The translations under genes were made by a program, and so were the position numbers. A stretch of DNA of 64,000 nucleotides from Ascaphus truei (taxonomy: Eukaryota > Chordata > Amphibia > Anura > Ascaphidae), in assembly GCA_036426205.1 (NCBI GenBank), contig CM071573.1, positions 40,878,106 to 40,942,105 on the forward strand, in the 5' to 3' direction. Of this stretch, positions 1 to 11,340 are shown one piece after another. Numbering within the stretch: the first letter of the stretch is position 1; each line of letters starts with the position of its first letter. The notes beneath the pieces are model-generated. The model was not told the DNA's origin, did no database searches, and worked only from the letters and a program-made list of their open reading frames with translations.

Positions 1-175
1 CCTCCTGAGATACCCCCTACGGGGTGCCAGTTATCTCTTGCTCAGGTTTAAATGTCCCAGGCACTTGGGCCCCCAGGAGGTAAGTATCTCAGGAAGCAGG
101 GGGTACCCAAAACCAAAATTAATGCGGTTCAGCTCCTGAGACCCCCTACTTCAAACCCACAGCTATTAAAAAAAA
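1..175. repeat. Palindromic DNA-transposon fragment (truncated by window edge)
   Basis: GC-rich segment with self-complementary blocks: the stretch around GGGGTGCCAG and TATCTC recurs inverted as GTATCTCAGGAAGCAGGGGG. The same phrases occur in the better-preserved copy at 3896-4160, and a related phrase (CAGTTCAGCTCCTG-like) occurs near 31720. It is read as a foldback MITE of unknown superfamily. Its left part lies outside the window. Confidence 0.5.
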
Positions 176-254
176 GGAGAGCTGCAGCGCTGTTACACTT
201 TCCCTCTGGCCGCCCCAAGACCTAGGCGGTGCCTTACCTGAGGTATGCCTACGT

Positions 255-302
255 GACAGGCCTCAGTATATCCCTGCTTCAGCACAGGTGGCTCAGTCAA
301 AA
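255..302. repeat. Half-copy of the palindromic hAT MITE
   Basis: Contains TATCCCTGCTTCAGCACAGG followed by TGGCTCAGTCAA, the internal unit of the palindromic hAT MITE seen complete at 10052-10212. Terminal inverted repeats and the second arm are missing, so it is a relic. Confidence 0.55.
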
Positions 303-1808
303 AATAAGCCCAAAACCTAAATCAATAAGTCTGCTAAGCCTCTCACTTAGTGCCTTCAAAAGACTATATCTGAGAAGATGAAAATAAGACATTTTTTTCA
401 GATAAGATCATTTGTAGTCTGCATGGAAATCAGCTCTGTTCTGCCTGGCGCAGAGCGAATAAACAGCAGGAGTTGCTATGTGGACAGTTTACTCGAGGCC
501 TTAGGCCTTTTTAAATAAAAAATGTCTAAAAATGTAAAACAGCTAGGACATTAAAATAAAAATGGTGGTTATAATCTGCTTTACTGTGCATCCCATTCAG
601 GTCATTTTCAAAAGTAGGTCATATTTGAAGGTACTGCACCTCTAAGTGACTCATTGCGTGGTTCTTCGACCCTGTCACCCCCGCTCCCTCATGCCCCCTG
701 CAGTATAAGGGTTATTATAGGCTGTCAAGCATTTCAACCCAATTGTACACCAAATAGTTGCCTAGTTCACTATATAAACATGTAACAATATTTAACTGAC
801 TGTGTTACAGAAAGCATCAAAGCAGGTTGTTAGTTTTAAGAGAAACTAAATACATTCCTTGGCAAGAATTGTCTGACGGTCCAAGATTAATAAGGTTATC
901 GGGTCATATGACAGTTGAATGCATTTGCCACTCATTTGATTTTGACCCATTCAGAACAGCATCAATCCATCTCATGGAATAGAACCCTACGCGGATAGTG
1001 GACTTCCTGTCCCATTGAGCTAACATTCTAACTTTAATTATGGCAGATAAACCAAACTCTGAAAAAAACAAAAAAAACATTCAAGCGGAAGCCCGGAGAA
1101 AGTAAAGACAATCATTGAAACTTGCTCTGCTAGGCTGCAGAACATCCACACATTACCTAACTGCTTCACAAAGATTGATGTTTTTTGAGCTAGGGAATAG
1201 GGGACAAAGTTACGCAACCGGTTTATAACATTTAATGCAATACCTTGATTTCCACTTAATGGCCATTGTCCAAACCTCAAGATGTCCCAGGAGCCTAATG
1301 TCCGATTTGTTTCAGAGGACACGTTTGCTACAGCCTAATCAGACACTCAATGGTTTTCTTTTTAATACTGTACTCTACTTCTTAGGATTGATGTTTGTAT
1401 GAACTTCCATGGGTATTTTGTATATTAGACACCAACACATGATGAAAACAATATGCTAAAAATAATCTACTTGTGTCAGTGCAGAGTACATGAAACATTT
1501 TTAATAATTGCAGTGAAGCAACACTGAGTGGATAATGAAATTAAAGTAATTACACTAAGACAGCTACTGTACTGTATGTTGTGAGTTATCCGTTTGGGGG
1601 GTTTGCTTGCTTTTTTAATCTGTTTCGGCTGTGGTTTACATGAAAAAGCTTCACTTCAGTTTCCGATTCTTTTGTTCTGTTTTTTTCTAAATAATTATTT
1701 ACCAATTTTCATGGGGTGCAGAAAAAAGATGAAATGCAGAACATGGGGGAGATGACATTTACACAGATGATCAAACAGGTTGAAACAAGTGGTGGGAAAG
1801 AGAAAATG
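303..1808. other. Unique AT-rich interval, no gene seen
   Basis: Non-repetitive AT-rich DNA with homopolymer A and T runs. The ORF of about 94 codons on the minus strand (1038-1322) has no recognisable domain, splice context or biased composition and is taken as chance. No RNA gene or regulatory element could be supported. Confidence 0.5.
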
Positions 1809-1816
1809 ATATACAT

Positions 1817-2039
1817 ATGGGAGGCCCAACTCGTCCTCAAGACTCCCCAACAGGTCAGGTTTTCAGGAAATCTCTGCTTTAGCAAAGGTGGCTCAATCAG
1901 TGGCTCAGTCTTTGACTGAGCCGCTGATTGAGCCATTTATGCTGAAACAGAGACTGATCGAGCTAACTGTGCTGAAGCTGGGATAACCTGAAAACCTGAT
2001 CTGTTGGGCGGTCTTGAAGACTGGAGTTGAGAACCCCTG
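1817..2039. mobile_element. Palindromic hAT MITE, copy 1
   Basis: Nonautonomous element flanked by a perfect 8-bp target duplication ATATACAT (1809-1816 and 2040-2047), the hAT hallmark. The right end reads GTTGAGAACCCCTG; the left end has drifted from CAGGGG to ATGGGA. The interior is a long imperfect palindrome made of CTTCAGCACAGGTGGCTC-like units and their reverse complements. No coding capacity. Confidence 0.8.
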
Positions 2040-2199
2040 ATATACATACAGTAATTCAAAATTATGATGTGGATCAGGAGTCATTGGTGGCCCAAGTGAA
2101 TACAGAGGAAGGGGTTGAACGAAGATGCAGATTAATCACCCTGTAATGTGGGTATTACACCCCAATCCCACATTAACTGCCATTTAACCCTGTTCTTTT

Positions 2200-2305
2200 A
2201 ATGTAACCATGTATTTTTATAACTCTGTGCCCAGGACATGCTTGAAAATGAGAGGTAACTCTCAATGTGTTACTTCCTGGTAAAACATTTGTTTAAATAA
2301 ATAAA
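2200..2305 (+). repeat. 3' end of a Rex1/CR1-like LINE
   Basis: Carries CTCAATGTGTTACTTCCTGG and an AAATAAATAAA tail. The same sequence in reverse complement forms the 3' end of the LINE copies at 20850 and 41390. Only about 100 bp remain, so the copy is strongly 5'-truncated. Orientation is plus. Confidence 0.65.
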
Positions 2306-2392
2306 TTGACATTGATATACAAGAAACTCAAAGATAGTGAATTTATATTGGCTGCACTATTCAAATGACGTCTGGTTACAAGACATTGCTAT

Positions 2393-2736
2393 TTAAAGCT
2401 GCAGTTCAGTCAATATCCTGCATGTGTGTTTTTTTTAATAAATCAGTTCTGTAGTAAGAAAAAATACTTTTAGCATTTTCTGTTTTAAAAAAATCAACTT
2501 TGAAAGACCAATTTTCTTGTATTTTATTTTAACAAGCATGTTTGTTCCTATAGCAACCATTTACATTCCCCAGATCTAAAGATGTCGCCAAACTTCGCCG
2601 ATCAATAGACGGAGAACGAATTGACCGGCAGCTGTGCAGTTCTTTAGGCAAGTAGAGATTGCCCACATGAAACTATTGAAGTAAAAAAAAAACTAAAAAA
2701 AACAAAAAAAAACGGGAGCTTGAACTGCAGCTTTAA
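2393..2736. mobile_element. TTAA-flanked MITE (T2/Kolobok- or piggyBac-like)
   Basis: Perfect 17-bp terminal inverted repeats TTTAAAGCTGCAGTTCA / TGAACTGCAGCTTTAAA include the TTAA target at both ends (2393-2396, 2733-2736). A TTAA duplication is known for piggyBac and Kolobok; T2-type MITEs of frogs begin TTAAAG. The 344-bp interior is A/T-rich and has no ORF. Confidence 0.75.
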
Positions 2737-2739
2737 ATG

Positions 2740-3620
2740 TCAAAAAATTATTTGCAGGTGTCTGGATGCACAACTTTTCGGGGGGACTCCCTTCCTCAGG
2801 TGTAATATTCACCTGACAGAGGTGAGGTCCTAGCCATTCTTCCAAGCCTGCACCAACACATCAGAAGCTTCTACCAAGTATCCTCTACAGAACGGCGCGC
2901 GGTGAGGCCAAAAATCTACTATTCTGGTATACACGATACTGTATACTTCAACGCAAAGAAAATACCCGAAGCTTAAAATAAATACTGCAAAGGGTGGGGG
3001 GACAGCTTTTAAATGATTTCTGTTCACTTGTCTTTGGTAAACTCCGGTTAAATACTTATAGCTTCACTTCTTGTGACCTCCAGGGTGATGACTTAAGTCC
3101 GCGTGCGTTCCTTACCCAGGTGGAAAGCAAAAGTGTTTTCAAGCCGTGCTGCCCCTTTAAGTATTTCCTGAGAGGGTACGAATACATGAAATAATTACTC
3201 AGTCATTCCACGCGGTCTGAATCACCGCACTGCATCAATGTTCAGCCCATCATTCGTAAGAATGATTAATACAAATTTCAAATTGCTGGATCATAACTGA
3301 ATGGCTGCAAAGAAAAGACTTTGATTATATTCTTACCATTGTGTGGATTTAATGAGGCCTCTAATGGCTGCACAGGAAATGTTATCTAGTCACTTATGTG
3401 CTCGATATATCTCAAATTGTCCTGCTTTAAACTCCTATTATGAATCTCCTTCCCTCAGGGAGTGAGAAGGCCCACTTACAATGCAGCCTGTACTGCAGAT
3501 TTACATGGGACAATGACTCCCAGAAATGAGTTCTCCCTCAAGTTACAAGGAGATGAACCCCAGACAAACACCAAATCATTAAACCACATCCCTTGAAAGT
3601 GAAATGTGTTGTAACTTAAC
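2740..3620. other. Unique interval, no gene seen
   Basis: Mixed-composition DNA. Short ORFs at 2830-3194 and 3476-3736 overlap one another on both strands and resemble no known domain. A LINE or DNA-element origin for parts of it cannot be excluded. Confidence 0.4.
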
Positions 3621-3625
3621 ACACA

Positions 3626-4250
3626 TAGGGGCTTATGCAGTAAAGTCCCCAGTGTTTTTAAATCGCCATTTTTGACAGCGTTGCTATCACGGTATCTAGA
3701 AAGCCCCGAATACCAGTGATCGCAACATTTTAACAAATGGCGAGTAGCCGGCGCCGAGATGATCTGCCCTCCGAAAAGGGCTCACTGGCAATTTCTTTCT
3801 GCTGCAGAGAGAGAAAGCCGCCTCTCTCTGAGCAAATATCGCCCGGAAAAAAAATATTTAAATTTTATTACTAGTGTAGATGAGCAGGTGGTCTCCGGAG
3901 CAGAACCACTTTGTTTTCAGGTCCGGGGACCCCCTGCTTCCCGAGATACAGGCCCCATTATGGGGTGCCGGTATCTCCTATGCATTGAAATGTCCCGGTC
4001 ACGTGACGCGGGACATTTACATGCATAGGAGCTACTGGCACCCCATAACGGGGCCTGTATCTCGGGAAGCAGAGGGTCCCCGGATCTCAAATAAACGTGG
4101 TCCTGCTCCAAAGACCCCCTACTACAATCCACAAGTAATAAAACGTAAATATGTAATAACCACCAATACACAGCCCACCCCCTCTGCCCCCACATAAAAC
4201 CATAATTATTTTTTTTACACACAGGATTAATTCCACAGGCTGGCGGGAGT
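3626..4250. repeat. Foldback DNA element with a 215-bp near-perfect palindrome
   Basis: The centre (3896-4110) is a hairpin: GGGGACCCCCTGCTTCCCGA near 3925 is matched in inverse by TCGGGAAGCAGAGGGTCCCC near 4063, with arms of about 85 bp and a CpG-rich loop (GTCACGTGAC near 3999). Outer blocks GGAGCAGAACCAC and GTGGTCCTGCTCC also pair. It is the same family as 1-175. The superfamily is unknown; the segment from GGGGCTTATGCAGTAAAG (3627) may belong to it. Confidence 0.55.
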
Positions 4251-4254
4251 CCCC

Positions 4255-4605
4255 GGGTGGTCCTCAAGGGTGGCCGCAGGCCCCACAGGGCACCATGTGG
4301 GGTTCCCTCGGGTGTCTGGGGGTCATTGGGTGGTCCCCGCTAGCTCCGTAGGCCTCCAGCTGGTCCTTGCGGGTGTCTGTGGGCCCCAACGGGGTCCACG
4401 GGTGGTCCCCTCGGGTGTCTGGGGCCCCTCGGGTGGTTCCCATGGGTGTCTGGGGGCCCTCAGGTGGTTCCCACGGGTGTCTGTGGGCCCTCGAGTGGTC
4501 CTTGCGCGTCCGGGGGCCCCACAGGGGTCCCCGCATGTGTCCGGGGGTCCTCGGGTAGTCCCTGTGGGCGTCCATGGGTCCTCAGGTGGTCCCCCGCTGG
4601 CCTGC
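4255..4605 (+). repeat. GC-rich minisatellite, about 31-bp unit
   Basis: About 11 degenerate tandem copies of a roughly 31-bp unit built from GGGTGTCTGGGGGCCCTC plus GGTGGTTCCCA. The array leaves long open frames on both strands (GV-GPSGG or PPEGPQTP repeats); these are a by-product of repetition and GC content, not genes. Confidence 0.8.
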
Positions 4606-4747
4606 GGTACCATTCCTGTATTTAAAAAAATTAAAACATGGCCTACATTTCTATAAATGCCTAAACACCCACCAAGGGCCATATACTACCTTCACCCACC
4701 CCCGCTACCCACAATAAGCATGGCACTGGTGGTTAACCCCTTCATTG

Positions 4748-5125
4748 CCTCTCCTCTTTCAGCCCGGCACAAAAGCTGTGATCTGCCTCTCCTCTCTCAA
4801 CCCAACAGAGGTTGTGATCTGCCTCTCCTCTCTCAACCCAACAGAGGCTGCGATCTGCCTCTCCTCTGTCTGCCTGGCATAGAGGCTGTGATCCACCTCT
4901 CCTCTCTCAGCCCGGCACAGAGGCAGTGAACTATCTTGCCCCTCTCACAGCCGGGCACAGAGGCTGCAATCCATCTCTCCGCTCTCAGCCGGGCACAGAG
5001 GCTGCGATCCGCCTCTCCTCTCTCTGCCCAGCACAGAGGCTGCGATACGCGTCTCCTCTATTAGCCCAGCACAGAGACTGTGATTTGCCTCTCCTCTCTC
5101 AGCCTGGCACAGAGGAGAGAGAGGA
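4748..5125 (+). repeat. 36-38-bp minisatellite
   Basis: About 10 tandem copies of a unit containing AGAGGCTGCGATCTGCCTCT followed by CCTCTCTCAGCCCGGCAC. The 36-bp variant keeps frame and gives a 12-residue repeat (CDLPLLSQPNRG) in the plus-strand ORF at 4657-4929, which I regard as an artefact. It lies only about 140 bp from the 31-bp array. Confidence 0.8.
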
Positions 5126-5164
5126 GCCTCCAACTCCAGACAGCGCAGTACGTGCCCGCTGAGC

Positions 5165-5535
5165 AGCTGTAATGTTTGTGGTGTGTGGGAAGGTTGGGGT
5201 GATTTGTGTCAGGATGAGAGTGTGATGACTGTGTGTCTGAGGTGTGTGATGGCTTTGTATGTGGTGGAGGGGGTGGAGGTGAGGTGGGATAGTGCTTTTG
5301 TGGGGTGGTTGAAGGTGTGTGGTGTAAGTAAGAGAAGGGGAAGGGTGAATGTAATGTTTATGATTAAGAAAGAGGGTGAGTGTGCTGTGTGAGAAGGGGG
5401 GATACATGTGGAGTGGGTAATAGGGCGACTATGATGTGTGAGGGTGAATGTGGAGTATGTAAGAAGAGGGTGGTTGAGTTGGATGTGTGCTTGTGAACAG
5501 GAGGGTGGGTGTAAGTATGTAAGTGAGGAGCAGAT
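5165..5535 (+). repeat. GT/GA-rich low-complexity tract
   Basis: Strong strand asymmetry: the plus strand is almost only G, T and A, with repeated GTGTGTG, GAGGGTG and AAGGGTGAATG motifs and few C. It is probably a degenerate continuation of the minisatellite block. Minus-strand H/P/T-rich ORFs here are shadows. Confidence 0.65.
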
Positions 5536-5599
5536 AAGTGAGGTCTGAAGAGCATCTTCAGATTTAAAAAATCCTTCAGGGTGACCCTGATCAACAAAA

Positions 5600-8500
5600 G
5601 CTGAGAACCACTGAGCTACAAATTAAGAAAATCATGATTTCTAACACTAAGGGTTCAAGATGCTAACATTATATGACTGTAAGTCATATAGGCTTCAGGA
5701 GGGGATTGTGGCTACAACATTATTAAGACTTGAAATATATGCACACATTTATCTTAGCATTGTCCTGAGTTTTAAGGCTGTGAATCAATTAATGAAACTT
5801 GCAGCTTCGGGTGCTGAAGTGTATCCAGGACCAGTGTATTATTTACTAATTTACAGGACTTCACTCTGACTCACACTGTGAAACATTAAGCCTTCTACTC
5901 TGCTCTTCATTAAGATGGATAGTACTTCCAATAAGAGATTAATATGCTGATAAAGACGCGGATTATGACAGATCACTTAGTGTATTATTAGAATAATATT
6001 ATTATACTTGGGGCGTATATACAATTGACCAATTGGCTCTTAGGTTTAACTAATTCCCTATTTTACTCGTGTCCATGACTAACATTTCCTATTATAATAA
6101 GAATAATTGTGTCTAATAAACCTCTCGGCCACCTTGTAAAAATGGTCATGAAATTGTTAATTGGTCACTTCAATTGTCATGATATTGGAAGTCGAAAAAT
6201 GCCAAGCTAAAAGAAGTTCTTCTAGTGAAGAAGAAAAAGTCGGTTGCGCTGCTGGATGAGAATGGATGAGAATGGGAGAAACTGCCTGTGCTTTCTTCAC
6301 AAAAATGCCACGACTGGTGGTAAAGAGGAGTCAACGGCTGCGTGGACTGGGAGAGAGAGAGCAATCCAGACAAAGCTTAACTATTTGCATCAGTTTTGTC
6401 CCCCTGCACAGAAAGTCAGGGAAATGCATAGCACAAGCTGCTAACTATAATGTAAGACACAATGCAGCCATGGGAGATACACCCTTGAAATATTATTATG
6501 TTTCTTTCACTCGTGGAAAAAGCTTTCATAATTCATAGCCCTCCTCCAACATGCTCACGCTTGCCCTCCATGGCGGATATCCGGGAGGGCTGACAGCCTG
6601 CAGAGGTTTACAACTTTCTCAAAAGACAATTCATGTCATGTTCACTTAACTGTGCAGACAGAAACTTGCCCGGGCTCGCCACGTTAAAACAAAGAATGGG
6701 GGGGGGAAAAACGCATATTCCACTCAAGCGAGAAAATTGTGCAGAGTTCAAAATAAGCATGTTTATACTAATCAGCGTGTATTATACAAGACTGAGTTAT
6801 GGTAATTGAATTTAGCCCAAGGTGTCTATTGTATCCTAAATGTAAAATGTTGCTAATGGAGAAGCAAGCGTCTGAGTGCAAATGGCTAAATACAGCAATA
6901 ATGGCTTTGAGATCACATTATTTGATCTATCCATTATGTGCTGCAGCGCAGCATCCTAACGTATTGTACACACAGACCTGTTTCCAGGGGGAGGAGGATA
7001 AATTAAGCCATTTGTGTGCCATGGATGTTAAGCTGCAGTAGTTACAGTTGGAAAACAGAAGTTGTGGTTATTATGCATACTGTACCACGATATTTAATTC
7101 TGGTCCTTCCACACAACCATATACATCACAACAATCCACACATAATGTGGGACTGTGATTCTCCGCAACAGCTACTGTGGGTCATTTACAAAAGCCAGTT
7201 ATCATTTTAATATGTTAACACCAGCAAAATAAAATGCTAATAACATATGCTAATGAGAAGAGCAGTTTAATCAAATTTGGAAAACAAATTATTTCCCTCG
7301 TAAAACGTCTATTTAGCTAATGATAAAAAAAAACTGACATCACTGGAACAAAAAATTGTGGTGTTACAAATATAATTATAGGTTTGGTGAATCATGCAAA
7401 ATATACTCCTAACTGATAACTTGAAGAGAAGCTCACAAAGCAGCCTGTGTTGCTCATTCAACTGGCCATGTGGAGGCGAAGAAGTGACCTTGGTCTGAGA
7501 AGTGAGAGGTGCTAATTTGACATTGGGCACCAGCTACATCTGTCACCTCAGACAAGTCCTGAGTTTCAGGAATGGAAAATCCATCTGGATAGTGATTTGT
7601 GTGTCTGTATTGTTCTTCATGAATCGCAACCGTTACAACGACAGTGCTCCATAAAACACAGGATCATGTTTAATACAATCATCGGAGTTTCATACATTTC
7701 CCTAAATAACGCCCGAAACTGGGTCTATCCTTTCAGAAAGTTTTACATGAAAGCCAGACATCTGCTGCGTATAACTAAAGGAATGAGCCCAGCTCTTTAT
7801 CCTAGCGAGAAATGGTGGTAATTAATCTTCCCCTGCCTGACCAGCTTCACACCGCATACTACGTCTGTACAAGCTCTGGCTTTCGCATTCCAATAATAAA
7901 TGATATTGCATATCTAAAAGGAACTGTCCTGCCACAATCTATTTTCACCAAATCCTAGAAAAACGTACTGTTGTGTCAACAAGACAAAACTATGAATATG
8001 TGATATTCCAGCTCATTTGAGGCACAGCTGCAGTTTTTTTTATGTTTTCATTAAATGCAGGGGGTTAATAGGCACTTAAATTAGCAAGATACAAAATTAT
8101 TTATGAACACTTGGAAACAGCTAAGTGTAGAACAGAGGCCAAAGAAAATATTAGCAATGGAAATCATGGTAGTTCAGCTACATGAGCCTTGAGTACAGGT
8201 CAAAATACTCACCTTTATCTATCATTGTTGGTCATCAGACTCTGAAGATATCATCTGATTGGTGATTAAAATACCTTCTCTTTTAGTCTTAAAATATGTT
8301 TTGCACATAAAATACAGACAGGTATGAGAGATGGTGGATCATGGTTATTATTTATTCTGTGGGCATCTGAGCGATATACAATTTATTAACAACCATAGAT
8401 TTATTACAATAAGACACAGGAAGAAGAACAAAGAGGGGGGCCGAGGGCTTGGTTTCCACATTTTTCACAATGACATATAAACATCTCATCATTCATAGAA

Positions 8501-9480
8501 ATTCATTTAAAGAGGTTGAGGTGGTGTGTTTAAATGCAATATCCTTTAAAAAGTTGTTGAAACCCTCCAGACTTAGAATGTTTATCCTTTAAGAATAGCA
8601 CAGGACTCTTTCTTCAACAAGGGGACAGTCAGTGTGTAGGGTTTCTTTCTGAATGAGAAACAACTAAAACAACAATGCCCCAAAAGGACGGGAGGTAAGG
8701 AGATGGGAAGATGGGAAGAATCCTTTAGACATTGTGGGTACAATTATTAGCTACTAGTGATTGTATAGTGAGAGACTCTATGGGGAAAATGTATCAGTGT
8801 AAAGAAAGTGCACATAGAAGTTTGTTTTATTATTTTGTGCCCGTATGTGCATCAAATGTAAGGAAGTGCAAATTGTTGGCCAGAAAAGTTTATGCCACCT
8901 CAGACCCGACAAATTTTTTAATGCATATATAAGATACAAAATTGACGCCGAGTTTGCTGCATCTCATTATAATCTGCGCATCATGTAACAACTTCCTAAC
9001 TCCTCCTACCGTCACTCCCCAAATCACAGTGTGACACAAACGGCGCAGAATGTGGAGCAAAGACCTTGATACATTGCCGCACAGAGGTGCACTTGGAAAA
9101 TAACACAACTTGCAGAAATGTTATCCACAATAGCCTTGATTATCTTTCATTAAATATATGCTATGTGGCATTCTGCTTTTGCATTGACCCCTTATTTTCA
9201 GGGATGTCTTCTTTAAACTAAAATATTAAAAGAATGAAACAATGTCACCCAGTGAAATAGATTACGTTCATGAAATCACTCTCTTAACTCTTCATATGAC
9301 ATCAAGAAATACCCGGTTCTGCACATATTATTTTTTAATAAATGTCTTTAAGGTCCTTGAAAAAAAATACTAGAATATTAGAAAAAAAAATACTAGAATA
9401 TTAGCGAAGATCGGATATCTCATGCTGTATTAATAGAGATTGTATTTTTAACAAGCACCAATATTATCATTGATTTTCGC
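5600..9480. other. Long unique interval, no gene seen
   Basis: Mostly unique AT-rich DNA. The stretch at 7190-7330 is rich in homeodomain- and POU-like motifs (CATATGCTAATGAG) and is flagged as a possible conserved non-coding element. Part of 8336-8720 resembles degraded LINE sequence. ORFs of 64-90 codons show no domain or splice context. Confidence 0.4.
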
Positions 9481-9663
9481 TGTTGTAACTTATATTCTTC
9501 TCCTAATATTCATGCTGCGAATGACGGTTGACCTGCTGACTCCAACGCAAGAGTATCGAGTTACTGCAGCGACTCTCTGTGACATCACATGTGCATAGAA
9601 TACGAAGCTCCAATGGTGGGCATGAGTAATGGAAGGGGTGTGATGTAATTGCGTTTGTATTTT

Positions 9664-9704
9664 GCACCTGACGAAAGGCCAAGTTCGCTCCTGAAACGTT
9701 GTGC
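9664..9704 (+). ncRNA. Hammerhead-ribozyme-like motif 1
   Basis: Core CTGACGA (9668-9674) and GAAAC (9693-9697) are present. Stem I is GCAC (9664-9667) with GTGC (9701-9704). Stem II is AGG...CCT after one extra A. Stem III is the 2-bp AC/GT, and the cleavage-site H17 is T at 9700. Hammerheads with very short stem III are known from Penelope-like retroelements. The flank (AATAAAAGATATCGAGCCTG) is of the type found in such terminal repeats. Self-cleavage is not demonstrated. Confidence 0.55.
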
Positions 9705-9830
9705 TTCTTTTCTGTTGACTGTTTGTGCCACTTTGCGAAAAAGATAGCGAAAATAAAAGATATCGAGCCTGTGTAGCGCTGATTTGTGTGCAATCTGCTA
9801 TCCACCTTTTTCTTAAATACCATGGCACAA
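9705..9830 (+). repeat. Penelope-like terminal-repeat remnant
   Basis: Sequence downstream of the hammerhead-like motif (TGCTTCTTTTCTGTTGACTG ... AATAAAAGATATCGAGCC) looks like the rest of a Penelope-like terminal repeat. The 153-codon minus-strand ORF at 9503-9964 crosses this region and is considered non-coding. Confidence 0.4.
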
Positions 9831-10051
9831 ACCTGAAGCAGAAACACTAACATACTGATGGTTATTGGACCTGGTTCTCTATGACATACTCTGTTTAATA
9901 TGGATTCACCTACTGGTTCCAACACTGGATATGAACCAGTCTTCATTGTATTGCTTAAGTACATTTATAAGTATTTAGCTTTCCATATTATTGATGTAAA
10001 ATTGAGTTTTACTTGCGGACCAGTCGTGAGTTCAAAGCTACAGTTGTAGAG

Positions 10052-10212
10052 CAGGGGAGGCCAACTCCAGTCCTCAAGAGCACCAACAGGTCAGGTTTTC
10101 AGGATATCCCTGCTTCAGCACAGGTGGCTCAATCAGTGGCTCAGTCAAAGCAGGGATATCCTTAAAACCTAAGCTGCTGGTGGCTCTTGAGGACTGGGGT
10201 AGGCCTCCCCTG
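10052..10212. mobile_element. Palindromic hAT MITE, copy 2 (best-preserved ends)
   Basis: Perfect 8-bp target duplication TTGTAGAG (10044-10051, 10213-10220). Ends CAGGGGAGGCCAACTCCAG / GACTGGGGTAGGCCTCCCCTG form the inverted repeats. The interior is palindromic around CTTCAGCACAGGTGGCTC. Noncoding. This copy defines the family limits used for the others. Confidence 0.9.
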
Positions 10213-10220
10213 TTGTAGAG

Positions 10221-11150
10221 TAATGTGATATACGGTGTATATATAGTGACTTATGTTGAACCCTTTTTTGCTGTTTGAGAAACCTTAAAAAATGGGGTTC
10301 TATGTTTGAAGAAGAATCTGGGGTTTAGTTGATATTTAAAAAATGGAGTAAAATAACAGTAAGAATCACTAAAAATAAACAACGTTACGGTTTGTTCTTA
10401 TAGTAACATTCCATCTGTTCTTGCTTCATGTAACCACTCCCAACATCACTGACTAACCCAACAGGAGCAAAGTCAATGACCCAACATCCAATTTATGAGA
10501 TTCCATTGAAGGTCACTTATCAACAAAAGGATTAAAGAGTCAGTAACAAGAAAGAGTCCTCCAAATCTTCACATACAATTTCAGTTATCTTGGATGCAAG
10601 CAAGTCTTTGCATTCCAACGATATCTCTTGTATTATGCTGTACCATTTTATTATCCTCACAACAATACTAATTACGACTGGCAGGGAACACACCAAGTTA
10701 ATATTATTACACCGAAATACAAATGAACATGTAACTCATAATTAATCTCTCGTATGGTTCTTATAATAACTTCCCCTCGTGATGCTCCCTTTTGATGCTT
10801 CTGTATCACAATGCTTTATCCTCCCTGGATTATTTAGATTTAATATGATAATAACTTTGGTATCACGCAGTAGGTCCTTGTTCCTGCAAAGGATTATTAC
10901 CCTTCAGATCGAGGAGCTGCGTATTTCCTTCACTCCTGTAAACAGAATGGTGCGATTCACTCCATACTGTGCGTAGTTCTTGGGGAAGAGAGACTAGCAG
11001 CTGGCTTCACACCGCATCTTGTCAGTTGCCCTATCTCACAATAACATTACTGCCCGGAGCAATGAAATGTCCTTTCATTAAGATTTGGGGGTTCTGTCCA
11101 TTGCCAGACTTACTCTCGGTATCCCTCATTTTCCCATCAATCCTCTATGT
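10221..11150. other. Unique interval, no gene seen
   Basis: AT-rich DNA with no recognisable element. ORFs at 10779-10976 and 10969-11262 overlap each other; the second runs into the next hAT copy and is not a gene. Confidence 0.4.
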
Positions 11151-11161
11151 ATATTTTAAAG

Positions 11162-11340
11162 CAGGGGTAGGCAATTCCAGTCCTCAGGAGCTATCAACAG
11201 GTCAGGTTTTGAGGAAATCCCTGCTTCAGCACAGGTGGCTCGAAGACAGAGCCACTGATTGAGCCACCTGTGCTGAAGCAGGGATATACTGAAAACCTGA
11301 CCTGTTGGTAGCCCTTGGGGACTGGAGTTGGCTAACCATG
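11162..11340. mobile_element. Palindromic hAT MITE, copy 3
   Basis: Target duplication TTTTAAAG (11154-11161) versus TTGTAAAG (11341-11348), 7 of 8 identical. Left end CAGGGGTAGGCAATTCCAG, right end GGAGTTGGCTAACCATG. Palindromic interior as in copy 2. Confidence 0.85.

Noticed and set aside
4264..4682. Long G/P-rich ORFs on both strands
   Set aside because: Produced by the 31-bp GC-rich minisatellite.
4657..5162. Protein-like 12-residue repeats (CDLPLLSQPNRG)
   Set aside because: The 36-bp tandem unit is a multiple of three; no start, splice or conservation evidence supports a protein.
9503..9964. 153-codon minus-strand ORF
   Set aside because: It is antisense to the hammerhead/Penelope-like remnant, overlaps another ORF in a second frame and has no motif.
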